Assembly (NCBI GenBank): GCA_039026375.1
Contig: JBCCML010000014.1
Location: 33,764 to 97,763, forward strand
DNA length: 64,000 bases
Direction of reading: 5' to 3'
DNA from: Thermohalobaculum sp039026375
GTDB taxonomy: Bacteria > Pseudomonadota > Alphaproteobacteria > Rhodobacterales > Rhodobacteraceae
Shown here: in pieces, positions 51,161 to 60,179 of the stretch
Position numbering within the stretch: position 1 is the stretch's first letter
How the letters are laid out: the number at the start of each line of letters is the position of its first letter
Notes under the pieces: model-generated
Database searches by the model: none
What the model was told of the DNA's origin: nothing
Seen by the model: the letters and a program-made list of their open reading frames with translations, nothing else
Translations under genes and position numbers: made by a program

Positions 51161-51904
51161 ATGGAATATCCGCTGATCCTGATCAATGGGGGCATCCCGC
51201 GCTCGGGCACCGTGCTGGTCGGCCGGATCCTGACGGCGCTCTGCCAGGCCAACAGGCTGGGGGTGGCGCGCCTGAACATCAGCGAGCCGCGCGAGACGCC
51301 CGCGCTGGCCAGATACATCCGCGAACACCAGGGGCCCGAAGTGTTGCTGGTGCATGTCCACGTCACGTCGGACGAGGTTATGGCGGCGCTGGCCGCCCGC
51401 GATGACACTCGGATTTTCTGGAACGTGCGCGATCCCCGGGACGCGATGGTCTCGCTCAAGCAGCTGCATGATCTGGAGCTGGACCGCGCGATCTGGGCGA
51501 TGGACAAATTCCTGGAATTCGCCGAGGCCGCCAGCAGCCAGGCGACGATCCTAAAGTACGAGGCGATGGTTGGGGACCCGCCCGGCTTCGTGCGGTTTCT
51601 GGCCGAGCGGACAGGCCTGTCATGCAGCCCGTCGCAGGTGGATGATATCGTGCGGCAGACCTCGCCCGCAGCACACCGCAAGATCATGGAGCGACTGAGC
51701 CCTGGGGCCGAGGGCACCCGGACGCTGGAGACCATGACCCGCACGCTGGTCGAGGACGAGGCCACGCTGATCAACGACCGCCACATCCAGTCGGGCGCCG
51801 CCGGGCGCTGGAAAGCGGAGCTGACGCCCGAGGAGCAAACCCGTGTGACCGAGGCCATGTGGCGCTGGGTCGACAGGCTGGACTATCCCCGAGCCGGGGA
51901 GTGA
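51161..51904 (+). CDS. Sulfotransferase-domain protein
   Basis: This 247-residue protein begins with the PAPS 5'-phosphosulfate loop (ILINGGIPRSGTVLVGRIL, residues 6-24). It continues with the 3'-phosphate site region (IFWNVRDPRDAMVSLKQLHD) and TILKYEAMVGDPPGF. The family transfers sulfonate from PAPS to lipids, sugars or small molecules; the acceptor is not known. It is divergent from the methyltransferase gene. Confidence 0.8.
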   Translation: MEYPLILINGGIPRSGTVLVGRILTALCQANRLGVARLNISEPRETPALARYIREHQGPEVLLVHVHVTSDEVMAALAARDDTRIFWNVRDPRDAMVSLKQLHDLELDRAIWAMDKFLEFAEAASSQATILKYEAMVGDPPGFVRFLAERTGLSCSPSQVDDIVRQTSPAAHRKIMERLSPGAEGTRTLETMTRTLVEDEATLINDRHIQSGAAGRWKAELTPEEQTRVTEAMWRWVDRLDYPRAGE

Positions 51905-52413
51905 GGGTTGCTAAGCCTTTTGCCGCGCCTGCTGCACAACGGGCGGCAAGCTTGGTGCCCGAAAGGCCGTGCGCAGGTGCGCGCTCCTTCAGCGAATGAC
52001 GTGAAGGGCGTCGCCCGACCCTGGGTGGGCGCTTCGCGGTCTTTGGTGCGGGTAGAGAGTTTGATGCATGTGGAATGTCTGAGTTCGGTGCTTTGTGGCC
52101 ATGCGCCCTCCCGGGGGGAGGGTCGGGCGCGCCCGCTGCGCGGGCAGGCAGGTGGCCGGTTCGAAGGCCCGAACGGCAGGATCAAGCTACACGCGTGTTG
52201 GTAGGGTCCAGCGGAAAGCGCCCTTGGTCAGAACGGGCCAAACCCACCACCGAAATCATTTGGAATTAGATGATTTGAAGTGACTTTATTCGGAATAAAA
52301 TCATCCATATCGGGTTAGCGACAAATTAACGGAACAATATCACCTGGGATATCACCCGGCGTATCCTGCCCAATATCCACCGCACGCGGGCACTATTAAT
52401 CGCACGCCACCAC
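51905..52413. other. Convergent intergenic region with REP-like palindromes and AT-rich inverted repeats
   Basis: No gene is seen. It has a GC palindromic unit at 52103-52150 (GCGCCC...GGGCGC, CTCCC/GGGAG, then TCGGGCGCGCCCG and TGCGCGGGCA). Two AT-rich inverted repeats also occur: AAATCAT/ATGATTT at 52253-52276 and TTTATTC-G-GAATAAA at 52285-52299. The last two may terminate soxG and/or the sulfotransferase transcript. Confidence 0.5.
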
Positions 52414-52944
52414 CTAGAAGTTCACCGCCGCCGCAGGGGCCGAAACCGTCTGCAGCCAGGCCTCCAGATGGTGGCCGAAGGAGCGGAAACAGGCGATCTC
52501 CCACGTCTCGGCATCGAAGCGCCAGATGGCAACCGCCAGCCCGGCCAGATGGGTCCGGCGCACGGTGCCCGGCGGAAATCCCTTGTCCGAGCAATCGCAG
52601 GGCGCGCCCTTGGCCAGCACCTCGCCCACGCGCGCCCCGGTCAGGCGAAAGACCACCCGCGCGTCCGAGACATCCAGAGCCATGGCATGCATCTCGCCAA
52701 AGGCATCGCTCAGCACCGCCGCCAGCGCGGGGCCTTTCTCGGCCTCGGTCAGCACCAACACCTCATCTGGGCTGAACCACAGCGCTGCCTGGTCCGGCCC
52801 CCCGGTCAGCTTCAGCGCCTCCGGCACCGAAAACCCATTATCTTCCAATGCTTTGGCAAAGGTCGGATCGCCCAAAACCCCACGCAAAGTGACCATGTCG
52901 CGCGCCGGGGCGGGCGCGATGCCGATGGGGTCTGCGTCAGACAT
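52414..52944 (-). CDS. soxG: Sarcosine oxidase gamma subunit SoxG
   Basis: This 176-residue fourth subunit of heterotetrameric sarcosine oxidase has the SoxG pattern: MVTLRGVLGDPTFAKAL, LWFSPDEVLVL, SDARVVFRLTGARVGEVLAKG and CDCSDKGFPPGTVRRTHLAG. The FRSFGHHLEAWL end is also typical. It lies against SoxA in the complex. The start at 52944 overlaps the soxA stop by 8 bases. Confidence 0.9.
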   Translation of the reverse strand: MSDADPIGIAPAPARDMVTLRGVLGDPTFAKALEDNGFSVPEALKLTGGPDQAALWFSPDEVLVLTEAEKGPALAAVLSDAFGEMHAMALDVSDARVVFRLTGARVGEVLAKGAPCDCSDKGFPPGTVRRTHLAGLAVAIWRFDAETWEIACFRSFGHHLEAWLQTVSAPAAAVNF

Positions 52945-55903
52945 TCTGCTTCTCCCCTTTCGGATCATAGAATACCGGATCGACGATCTGGGCGCGCATC
53001 ACCGCGTCCTTGTCGACCGGGAAATCCAGCCATTCGCCGCGCCGTGACAGGCCATCTTCGACCAGGCCCATGGCGATCGAGTGACCCAGCGTCGGTGAGA
53101 AATACGTCGACGTGACGTGGCCGATCGTCTCCATGGCGATGTGATCGCGCACGCGCTTCACCGCATGGGCGCCATCGGGCAGCACCTGCTTGGGATCCTC
53201 GGTCAACAGGCCTACCAGCTGCTTGCGGCCCCGGCGGACCAGATCGGCGCGTTCCTGGGCGCGTTTGCCGATGAAATCGGTCTTTTTCTTCGAAACAGCC
53301 CAGTTCAAGCCCAAATCCTGCGGCGTTACGGTGCCATCGGTCTCGTCGCCGATCATGATGAAGCCTTTTTCGGCCCGCATCACGTGCAGCGCCTCGGTGC
53401 CATAGGGCATCAGGCCATGGGGCTCTCCGGCCGCCAGCAGCTTGCGCCAAAGCGACAGGCCGCCCTTTGCGGGCGTGGCAATCTCAAAGCTCAGTTCGCC
53501 CGAGAACGAGATCCGGAACAGCCGGCAGGGCAGGCCGCCGATCTTGCCCTCGGCATAGGACATGAAGGGCAGGCTCAGGTCGATATCGGTGCCCGCGGCC
53601 TCGACCACCTTGCGCGCGGCAGGACCGGCCACGGCCACCTGCGCCCACTGGTCGGTGACGTTGGCCGTCCAGACCTTCAGGTCCCACCATTCGGTCTGCA
53701 GCCACTCCTCCATGTGGGCATGCACCCGGTCTGACCCGCCGGAGGTGGTGTGGCACAGGAACTCATCCTCGCCCGTGCGCACCACGACACCGTCATCGAA
53801 GAGAAAGCCGTTCTCGGTGCACATCAGACCGTAGCGGCAGCGCCCGAGCTTCAGGCTGGACATCATGTTGGTATAGATCAGGTCCAGGAACTTGCCCGCA
53901 TCGGGGCCCTTGACCACGATCTTGCCCAGGGTGGAGGCGTCCAGCAGGCCCACATTAGTCCTGGCATTGACCACCTCGCGGGTCACGGCCGAATGGCGAT
54001 CTTCGCCCTGGCGCAGATAGCAATAGGGCCGGTACCAGTCGCCCACGGGCTCCCAATCGGCGCCGTGCCGGTCGTGCCAGCCGTGCATCCGGGTCTGGCG
54101 CACCGCCTTGAACAGCTTGCCCTTGGCCGAGCCCGCGATCGCGCCCATCGAGATCGGCGTATAGGGCGGGCGGAATGTCGTGGTGCCGACCGCGGGGATA
54201 TCCGCCCCCAGCGCCTCGGCCAGCAGGGCCAGCCCGTTGATGTTCGAGGTCTTGCCCTGGTCAGTCGCCATGCCCAGCGTGGTGTAGCGCTTGGTATGCT
54301 CGACGCTCTCATAGCCCTCGCGCGCGGCCAGGCGCACATCTGCGGCCGTCACATCGTTCTGGAAATCGACGAAGTGCTTGGTTCCATGGGCATATTTCCC
54401 GCGGGAAGGGGTGAACCAATGGGGCGCCAGGGGGGCCTCGGCCGGGGCATCGGTCCGCTCTGCCCCCAGGATCTCGGCCAGCGTCAGCGCGCCGTTCGCG
54501 GCCCCGGTGCAGGTCACCATCGCCTGGCCATCGGCCCCCGTCGGCGGGCGAGAGGGATCGGGCTGGAACAGCGAGCGGTCGGCATCCCAGGTCAGCTTGC
54601 CGCCGCAATGGGACCAGAGGTGGACCACCGGCGACCAGCCGCCCGACATGGCGATCAGATCGCAATAGAAGAATTCGTCGCGCCCCGTCATCTCGCCGGA
54701 GGAGCCGGTGATTTTGCCGACCTCGACCTCATCCACGCGATGCTTGCCCATGGCGCGCGCGATGCCGTGCCCTTCCATCACCGGGATCCCCAGCGCGCGG
54801 ACCTGGTCGGGCAGTGCCCCGGTCACCTCTGGGCGGACATCGACGACAGCGGGCACCTTCGCGCCGGCGGCGTGCAGGGCCAGCGCCGTGCGATAGGCGT
54901 CGTCGTTGTTTGCGTAGACCACGACCTTTTTGCCCGGCAGCACCCCGTAGAGCCGGATGTAATCGCGCACGGCCGAGGCCAGCATCACCCCCGGCAGATC
55001 GTTGTTGGCAAATGTCAGAGGGCGTTCAATTGCGCCGGTGGCCATCACGATGTTCTTGGCCCGGACCCGCCACAGGCGGTGGCGCGGGCGGTCCGCCATG
55101 GGGGCAAGGTGGTCGCTGACCCGCTCGTAGAGCAGCACATAGCCGTGGTCATAGACGCCGGAGGCCATGGTGCGCAGGCGCACCCGCACGTTGTCGTGCG
55201 CGGCCAGGGCGGCCTCGGTCTCGGCCACCCAATCGGGCGCGGACTTGCCGTCGATGGCGTCGCCATCGGCCAGGGCCCGGCCGCCCAGAATGTGGCCCTG
55301 CTCGACCAGCAGGACATCCTCGCCGCGGTCCGCCGCTTCCTGGGCCGCCAGCAGGCCCGCGATGCCGCCGCCGACAACCAAGGTCTCCACATGGGCGTGG
55401 AAATGCTCGTAGACGTCGGGGTCCTTTTCGGTGGGCGCGGCGCCCAGACCGGCGGCATTGCGGATCACCGGCTCGTAGACATGCTTCCAGGCAAAGCGCG
55501 GGAACAGAAAGGTCTTGTAGTAAAAGCCCGCCGAGAAGACCGGCATCTTGTTGGCGATCCAGGCGTTCAGGGCGCCCACGTCGTTTTCCAGCGTCGGCCA
55601 GTGGTTCTGGCTGCCGGTGACCATGCCGTCGGCAAGCTCGGTTGTGGTGGCGCGCTGGTTCGGCTCGAACCGTGGGCCTTCGCCCACGCCCAGCAGGGCG
55701 TTCGGCTCCTCGGCGCCCGAGGCGACGATGCCGCGTGGGCGGTGATACTTGAACGAGCGGCCGACCATGTGCTGGCCATTGGCCAGCAGGGCCGAGGCCA
55801 GCGTGTCGCCCGCAAATCCTGGAAGCCGGGTGCCGTTGAACGTGAAGCTGACGGGGCGGTCGCGATCGATCGCCAGGCCGCCTTCGGGCAAACGAGCGCT
55901 CAT
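52937..55903 (-). CDS. soxA: Sarcosine oxidase alpha subunit SoxA
   Basis: This 988-residue subunit binds NAD and tetrahydrofolate. The N-terminal region has SFTFNGTRLPGFAGDTL and SFKYHRPRG. The dinucleotide fold is in LVVGGGIAGLLAAQEAADRG, with VVVYANNDDAYRTALALHAAG later. The C-terminal third is a GcvT-type folate domain (SGELSFEIATPAKGG). The enzyme converts sarcosine to glycine and, via folate, 5,10-methylene-THF and H2O2. The start at 55903 overlaps the stop of a 23-codon mini-ORF that separates soxD and soxA. Confidence 0.93.
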   Translation of the reverse strand: MSARLPEGGLAIDRDRPVSFTFNGTRLPGFAGDTLASALLANGQHMVGRSFKYHRPRGIVASGAEEPNALLGVGEGPRFEPNQRATTTELADGMVTGSQNHWPTLENDVGALNAWIANKMPVFSAGFYYKTFLFPRFAWKHVYEPVIRNAAGLGAAPTEKDPDVYEHFHAHVETLVVGGGIAGLLAAQEAADRGEDVLLVEQGHILGGRALADGDAIDGKSAPDWVAETEAALAAHDNVRVRLRTMASGVYDHGYVLLYERVSDHLAPMADRPRHRLWRVRAKNIVMATGAIERPLTFANNDLPGVMLASAVRDYIRLYGVLPGKKVVVYANNDDAYRTALALHAAGAKVPAVVDVRPEVTGALPDQVRALGIPVMEGHGIARAMGKHRVDEVEVGKITGSSGEMTGRDEFFYCDLIAMSGGWSPVVHLWSHCGGKLTWDADRSLFQPDPSRPPTGADGQAMVTCTGAANGALTLAEILGAERTDAPAEAPLAPHWFTPSRGKYAHGTKHFVDFQNDVTAADVRLAAREGYESVEHTKRYTTLGMATDQGKTSNINGLALLAEALGADIPAVGTTTFRPPYTPISMGAIAGSAKGKLFKAVRQTRMHGWHDRHGADWEPVGDWYRPYCYLRQGEDRHSAVTREVVNARTNVGLLDASTLGKIVVKGPDAGKFLDLIYTNMMSSLKLGRCRYGLMCTENGFLFDDGVVVRTGEDEFLCHTTSGGSDRVHAHMEEWLQTEWWDLKVWTANVTDQWAQVAVAGPAARKVVEAAGTDIDLSLPFMSYAEGKIGGLPCRLFRISFSGELSFEIATPAKGGLSLWRKLLAAGEPHGLMPYGTEALHVMRAEKGFIMIGDETDGTVTPQDLGLNWAVSKKKTDFIGKRAQERADLVRRGRKQLVGLLTEDPKQVLPDGAHAVKRVRDHIAMETIGHVTSTYFSPTLGHSIAMGLVEDGLSRRGEWLDFPVDKDAVMRAQIVDPVFYDPKGEKQNV

Positions 55904-55986
55904 CAGAAGCCCTCCGACAGAAATTGGATCGGGCGCGCCCGACCCTGCGCGGGCAAGTACGCAATGGCGACCATCAGAAGCCCTCC
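55901..55986. repeat. 15-base direct repeat bounding a 71-base insert between soxD and soxA
   Basis: CATCAGAAGCCCTCC occurs at 55901-55915 and again at 55972-55986 (period 71). The first copy is the ribosome site and start of soxA, the second covers the soxD stop. Inside lies the 14-base palindrome TCGGGCGCGCCCGA (55929-55942). Confidence 0.9.
55903..55974 (-). CDS. 23-codon mini-ORF coupled to soxD and soxA
   Basis: The ATG at 55974 overlaps the soxD stop (TGATG), and its own TGA at 55905-55903 overlaps the soxA ATG the same way. The frame reads MVAIAYLPAQGRARPIQFL and a short tail. It may simply keep ribosomes moving from soxD into soxA. A functional peptide is possible but not suggested by its sequence. 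Confidence 0.4.
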   Translation of the reverse strand: MVAIAYLPAQGRARPIQFLSEGF

Positions 55987-56294
55987 CAATCCGGGCGTTT
56001 CGCCTTGATCTTGGCGATGATCTCTGCCGGAGGCTCGGTGACGTCCGCGGGGTAGGTGCCAAAGACCTCCATCGTCACCGTGCAGCGCGCAGCATGGAAC
56101 CATTTGCCAGAGCCATAGGTGTGGCGCCACCGCTCGAAGTGGACGCCTTTCGGGTTCTTGCGCTGGAACAGATACCCCGCGAAGTCCTCGTCCGACGAGC
56201 CAGGCCCATAGCGCGTCAGATGCGCCTCGCCGCCGGGCGTCAGCTCGGTCTCATCAAGTTCAATCCCGGTATAGGGGCAGGTGAAAGTCAGCAT
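55974..56294 (-). CDS. soxD: Sarcosine oxidase delta subunit SoxD, altered zinc ligands
   Basis: This 106-residue subunit has the family layout: MLTFTCPYTG, GGEAHLTRYGPGSSDEDF, NPKGVHFERWRHTYGSGKWF and CTVTMEVFGTY. Typical SoxD binds zinc through CPxCG and a later HxxGC. Here the second Cys is Thr9 and the later one Ser62, leaving Cys6 and His58. The subunit may fold without zinc or use other ligands. Gene order soxB-D-A-G is kept, but 338 bases separate it from soxB. Confidence 0.9.
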   Translation of the reverse strand: MLTFTCPYTGIELDETELTPGGEAHLTRYGPGSSDEDFAGYLFQRKNPKGVHFERWRHTYGSGKWFHAARCTVTMEVFGTYPADVTEPPAEIIAKIKAKRPDWEGF

Positions 56295-56632
56295 GGCGTT
56301 GTTCTCAGGGCGTCGGGGCGTTGTTGATCTGGGTCAAGGCAGAGCTGTGCGGACACGTGATAGGCATGCCATCGTCGACAGGTGCAAGGACCGGATACGA
56401 TGGAAGATTTTGGGCGGGACGACGTCGAACTCGCCGATGGTCGCGTGATCAGCTGCGATCGCGAAACGGTCCGCGTTTTGCGCATGGCCACGCGCACAAT
56501 CGCGCAATCGCGCAACCTGATCGAGGAGATCCGCGCGACGACCACTGTCCGCTCCGGCCCGCTTCGCAAGGCGGATTGACCGGGCGCGCTGGCGCCAGCA
56601 GCGCCCAACACCCCTCGCAAACTCCCGCAACA
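56295..56632. other. Unusually long soxB-soxD spacer
   Basis: soxB and soxD normally lie close together. This 338-base spacer carries an opposite-strand small ORF (56400-56579) and no other recognised element. Confidence 0.5.
56400..56579 (+). CDS. Small ORF (59 residues) opposite the sox genes
   Basis: The frame reads MEDFGRDDVELADGRVISCD and continues with VRVLRMATRTIAQSRNLIEE and a basic end. It has moderately GC-biased third positions and an amphipathic helix-like middle, so it could be real. A GGA-rich stretch precedes the ATG, and an in-frame ATG lies at 56382. No family is recognised. Confidence 0.4.
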   Translation: MEDFGRDDVELADGRVISCDRETVRVLRMATRTIAQSRNLIEEIRATTTVRSGPLRKAD

Positions 56633-57880
56633 TCAGTGCGCCACCGCAGCGGCGACGCTTTCGTCGATCATCCGGCCCTCGGCAAATCGGTCCAGGCTGA
56701 ACGGGTCGGCGACCTTGCCGCCGCCATTGGCGACCAGCTCAGCCGTTGCCCAGCCAGAACCCGGGATCGCCTTGAACCCGCCGGTTCCCCAGCCGCAGTT
56801 GATGAAGACGCCCGGCACCGGTGTCTTCGAGATGATGGGCGAGCGGTCGCCCGTCATGTCCACGATCCCGCCCCACTGGCGCAGCATCTTCAGGCGGCTG
56901 ATCATCGGGAACGTCTCGCAGAGCGCGGTCACCGTCTCTTCGATGTGCTGGAACGAGCCGCGCTGGTTGTAGTTGTTGTAGCCGTCCGCGCCGCCGCCGA
57001 TCACCATCTCGCCCTTGTCGGACTGGCTCATATAGCCGTGCACGGTGTTGGCCATGACAACGATGTCCATGCAGGGTTTGATCGGCTCGGACACCAGCGC
57101 CTGCAGCGCGACCGATTCCACCGGCAATTGGAAGCCCGCCATGTCGGCCAGCACGCCGGAATGGCCCGCCACCACGATGCAGAGCTTCTTGCATTTGATC
57201 GGCCCGCGCGAGGTCTGCACGCCGGTGACATGGCCGTTGTCGCCGCGGTCGATGCCCTCGACCTCGCAGCGTTGGATCACGTGCACGCCCAGATCGGACG
57301 CGGCACGCGCATAGCCCCAGGCAACGGCATCGTGGCGCGCCGTGCCACCGCGCGGCTGCCACAGCCCGCCCAGCACCGGATAACGGGGGCCGCCGATCTC
57401 GATGATTGGGCAGATCTCCTTGACCCGCTCGGGCCCGACCAGTTCGGTGTCGATCCCCGCGCAGCGATTGGCATGGGCCGTCCGCTTCATGGCGCGCAAC
57501 TCGTGCTCGGTCTGGCACAACATCATCACGCCGCGCGGGCTGAACATGATATTGAAGTTCAGCTGCTGGCTGAGGTCCTCGTAGAGACTGCGGCTAAGCT
57601 CATAGACCCCGGCGGAGGCCGGCTGCAGATAGTTCGAGCGGATGATTGTGGTGTTGCGCCCGGTATTGCCGCCGCCCAGCCAGCCCTTCTCCAGCACCGC
57701 GACCTTGGTGATGCCGTGGTTCTTGGCCAGGTAATAGGCTGTCGCCAGCCCATGGCCGCCGGCGCCCACGATGATCACGTCGTATTCTTCGCCCGGATCT
57801 GGGTCCGGCCAGGCGCGCTCCCACCCCTGGTGATAGCTGAGTGCCTGGCGGGCGACGGCGAAAGCTGAATAGCGTTGCAT
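56633..57880 (-). CDS. soxB: Sarcosine oxidase beta subunit SoxB
   Basis: This 415-residue FAD/FMN subunit oxidises sarcosine. It has DVIIVGAGGHGLATAYYLAK (residues 33-52), LEKGWLGGGNTGRNTTIIRS, and WGTGGFKAIPGSGW near the C-terminus. The His of the covalent-FMN site lies in the ARHDAVAWGYARAA region by family layout. It is the first gene of soxBDAG and diverges from ccmI. Confidence 0.93.
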   Translation of the reverse strand: MQRYSAFAVARQALSYHQGWERAWPDPDPGEEYDVIIVGAGGHGLATAYYLAKNHGITKVAVLEKGWLGGGNTGRNTTIIRSNYLQPASAGVYELSRSLYEDLSQQLNFNIMFSPRGVMMLCQTEHELRAMKRTAHANRCAGIDTELVGPERVKEICPIIEIGGPRYPVLGGLWQPRGGTARHDAVAWGYARAASDLGVHVIQRCEVEGIDRGDNGHVTGVQTSRGPIKCKKLCIVVAGHSGVLADMAGFQLPVESVALQALVSEPIKPCMDIVVMANTVHGYMSQSDKGEMVIGGGADGYNNYNQRGSFQHIEETVTALCETFPMISRLKMLRQWGGIVDMTGDRSPIISKTPVPGVFINCGWGTGGFKAIPGSGWATAELVANGGGKVADPFSLDRFAEGRMIDESVAAAVAH

Positions 57881-58027
57881 GGCTCGACTCTCTCACGGAT
57901 TGCGGCGGACCCTAACGCGGCCAGCAGACGCGTCAGCGCGGAAAGCGTCCTTGGACAGGCGCATCGCGACATCGTCACGGTTGCGATTGCCCCGTGCCGC
58001 TTCTACATCGGCGGCATCGGAGGACGC

Positions 58028-59272
58028 ATGCTGAGTTTCTACCTGATTGCGGGCGGATTGGCGATTCTGGCCGCGTTGGTCATGGTGCGACCCCTGATCG
58101 CGCGGCGGGGCACGTCGCCCGAGCAGGCTCAGACCGACACCAAGGTGTTCCGCGATCAGCTGGCCGAGGTGGACCGCGACCTGGCGCGCGGCACAATATC
58201 CGAGACCGAGGCCGACGGCGCCCGGCTGGAGGTATCGCGCCGGCTGCTGGCCGCCGATGCCCGGGCCCAGAAGGCCGCGGCGCCCGAACCGGCCCCAGCG
58301 GGCTATTCAGGCATGCTCGCGGGCATCGCCCTGATCGGCGTGCCGGCCCTGTCCGTCGCGATCTATCTGGCCATCGGCGCGCCGGGGGAGCGCGACCAGC
58401 CGCTGGCCCAGCGCCAAAGCCTGCCGGCCATGCTGATCGAGGTTGCAGCCCTGACCCCCCGCCCCAGCCAGCAGGATGCCGAACGCGTGGCAGCCGCGCG
58501 CGCGGCGCCGGATCCCGTTGTCGACCCGGAATACCGCGAACTGGTCAGCCAGCTGGAACAAGCCGTCGCCAACCGCCCGACCGACCGCACCGGTCACGCA
58601 TTACTGGCCAACGCCCTGATGCGGTTGAACCGATGGGCCGAGGCTGCGGCCGTTTATGCCAGGGTGGCCGAACTGTCGGGCGCCGAGGTTGAGCCGGAAA
58701 CGCTGGGCAATCAGGCCGAAGCACTGGTCCTGGCCGCAGGCGGCTATGTCTCGCCCCAGGCCGAGCGCGTGCTGGCCGATGCTTTGCGCCTGGACCCGCA
58801 ACTGCCCATTGCGCACTATTATGGCGGGATCGCGCTGCGCCAGGCAGGACGCTTGAACGAGGCGATCAATGTTTGGGAGACGCTGGCGCGGCGGTCTCCC
58901 CCCGATGCGCCGTACCTGGCCTATCTGGGCGAGCTGTCGACAGAGACCCGGGCCGCCCTGCAGGAGGCGCCGGCCGTGACCGTGGCCCCCGCCACCGGCC
59001 CGACGCCCGAGGATGTGGCCACCGCGGGCGAGATGACCCCCGAAGAACAACGCGCCATGGCCGAGGGCATGGTGGCCCAGCTGGAAGATCGCCTGACCGG
59101 GCGCGGCGGCACCGCCGAGGAATGGCTGTTCCTGATCACCTCGCTGGTGCAACTGGAAAAGATGGAGGACGCCGCCCGCATCTATGTGCTGGCCGACGCG
59201 GCGCTGGTCGACAGCCCGGCGCGCGGCTGGGTCCGCGAACAAAGCATGGTTCTGGGGGTCGACGTCGAATGA
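58028..59272 (+). CDS. ccmI: Cytochrome c biogenesis protein CcmI
   Basis: This 414-residue protein has two N-terminal helices (MLSFYLIAGGLAILAALVMV and MLAGIALIGVPALSVAIYLA) around a cytoplasmic loop with a leucine-zipper-like segment (DQLAEVDRDLARGTISETEA). A periplasmic TPR domain follows (TGHALLANALMRLNRWAEAA, NEAINVWETLARRSP). CcmI chaperones apocytochrome c to the haem lyase. GGAGG precedes the ATG. ruvX overlaps the stop by 4 bases. Confidence 0.9.
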   Translation: MLSFYLIAGGLAILAALVMVRPLIARRGTSPEQAQTDTKVFRDQLAEVDRDLARGTISETEADGARLEVSRRLLAADARAQKAAAPEPAPAGYSGMLAGIALIGVPALSVAIYLAIGAPGERDQPLAQRQSLPAMLIEVAALTPRPSQQDAERVAAARAAPDPVVDPEYRELVSQLEQAVANRPTDRTGHALLANALMRLNRWAEAAAVYARVAELSGAEVEPETLGNQAEALVLAAGGYVSPQAERVLADALRLDPQLPIAHYYGGIALRQAGRLNEAINVWETLARRSPPDAPYLAYLGELSTETRAALQEAPAVTVAPATGPTPEDVATAGEMTPEEQRAMAEGMVAQLEDRLTGRGGTAEEWLFLITSLVQLEKMEDAARIYVLADAALVDSPARGWVREQSMVLGVDVE

Positions 59273-59742
59273 GCAAGATGGTCGAGATCGCCGATCTGGC
59301 CGGGCGCGGTGCTCTGATGGGCCTGGACCCCGGCACCCGCACCATCGGGGTGGCGGTGTCCGACGGGCTGCAAATGACGGCGACCGCGCTGGAGACGATC
59401 CAGCGCCGCCGCTTCAAGGCCGATGCCGCCCGCCTGGCCGAAATAGCTCAGCATCGGACCATCGCGGGCGTGGTAATCGGCTTGCCGCTGAACATGGACG
59501 GCAGCGAAGGCCCACGCTGTCAGTCGGCCCGGGCCTTTGCCCGCAATGTGCTGCAGGCGCTGGACCTGCCGGTGGTGCTGTGGGACGAGCGGCTGTCCAC
59601 GGTGGCGGCGGAACGCACCCTCTTGCAAGCGGACACCTCCCGGCGCAAACGTGCCGAGGTTATCGACGCGATGGCGGCGCAGTTTATCTTGCAGGGCGCA
59701 CTGGACCGGTTGGCCTATCTGGCGGGGGCACACGATGTCTGA
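59269..59742 (+). CDS. ruvX: Holliday junction resolvase-like RuvX/YqgF
   Basis: This 157-residue RNase-H-fold nuclease has the first catalytic Asp in GLDPGTRTIGVAVSD, the Glu in LWDERLSTVAAERTL, and a last acidic residue in RKRAEVIDAMAAQFIL. Family members process 16S rRNA ends and were proposed as junction resolvases. It is overlapped by the ccmI stop (ATGA) and by the DUF1289 start. Confidence 0.92.
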   Translation: MSKMVEIADLAGRGALMGLDPGTRTIGVAVSDGLQMTATALETIQRRRFKADAARLAEIAQHRTIAGVVIGLPLNMDGSEGPRCQSARAFARNVLQALDLPVVLWDERLSTVAAERTLLQADTSRRKRAEVIDAMAAQFILQGALDRLAYLAGAHDV

Positions 59743-59989
59743 CGATATCTGGCGGCGCGACGAGGTCGAGAGCCCCTGCGTCAAGCTGTGCATGCTGCAC
59801 CCGGAAGCGCAGATCTGCGTCGGCTGCTACCGCACCGGGGCCGAAATCGCGGGCTGGTCGCTGTTCACACCCGAAGAACGCCGCCAGATCATGGAGGGCT
59901 TGCCCGCCCGCAGCGCCCAGTTGACCAGCCGTCACGGCGGGCGCGCGGCGCGGCGGCGGTCAAGGCGGGCGGCCCGCTCCGGTGATTGA
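59735..59989 (+). CDS. DUF1289 protein
   Basis: This 84-residue protein has the DUF1289 Cys pattern: ESPCVKLCMLHPEAQICVGC (residues 12-31) followed by YRTGAEIAGWSLFTPEERR. It probably binds an iron-sulfur cluster or zinc. The basic C-terminal tail (GGRAARRRSRRAARS) is notable. It overlaps ruvX by 8 bases, so it is the third gene of the ccmI operon. Confidence 0.88.
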   Translation: MSDDIWRRDEVESPCVKLCMLHPEAQICVGCYRTGAEIAGWSLFTPEERRQIMEGLPARSAQLTSRHGGRAARRRSRRAARSGD

Positions 59990-60179
59990 GAAGTGGATTG
60001 ATCGGTGGACTGATCAGCGGACTGCAATCTCCGAAAAGCACCGAGGGACGCCGCTTCATGGCATCGCCTGACAACGACGCCCGGGACTTCTTTCGCTTTA
60101 TTTCTTTGAGCTGAGTCTCTGCTTAGGTTAACGTCACATTTGCGGGGGTCACGTCGCACGAATATTGGAGATGCGGCCT

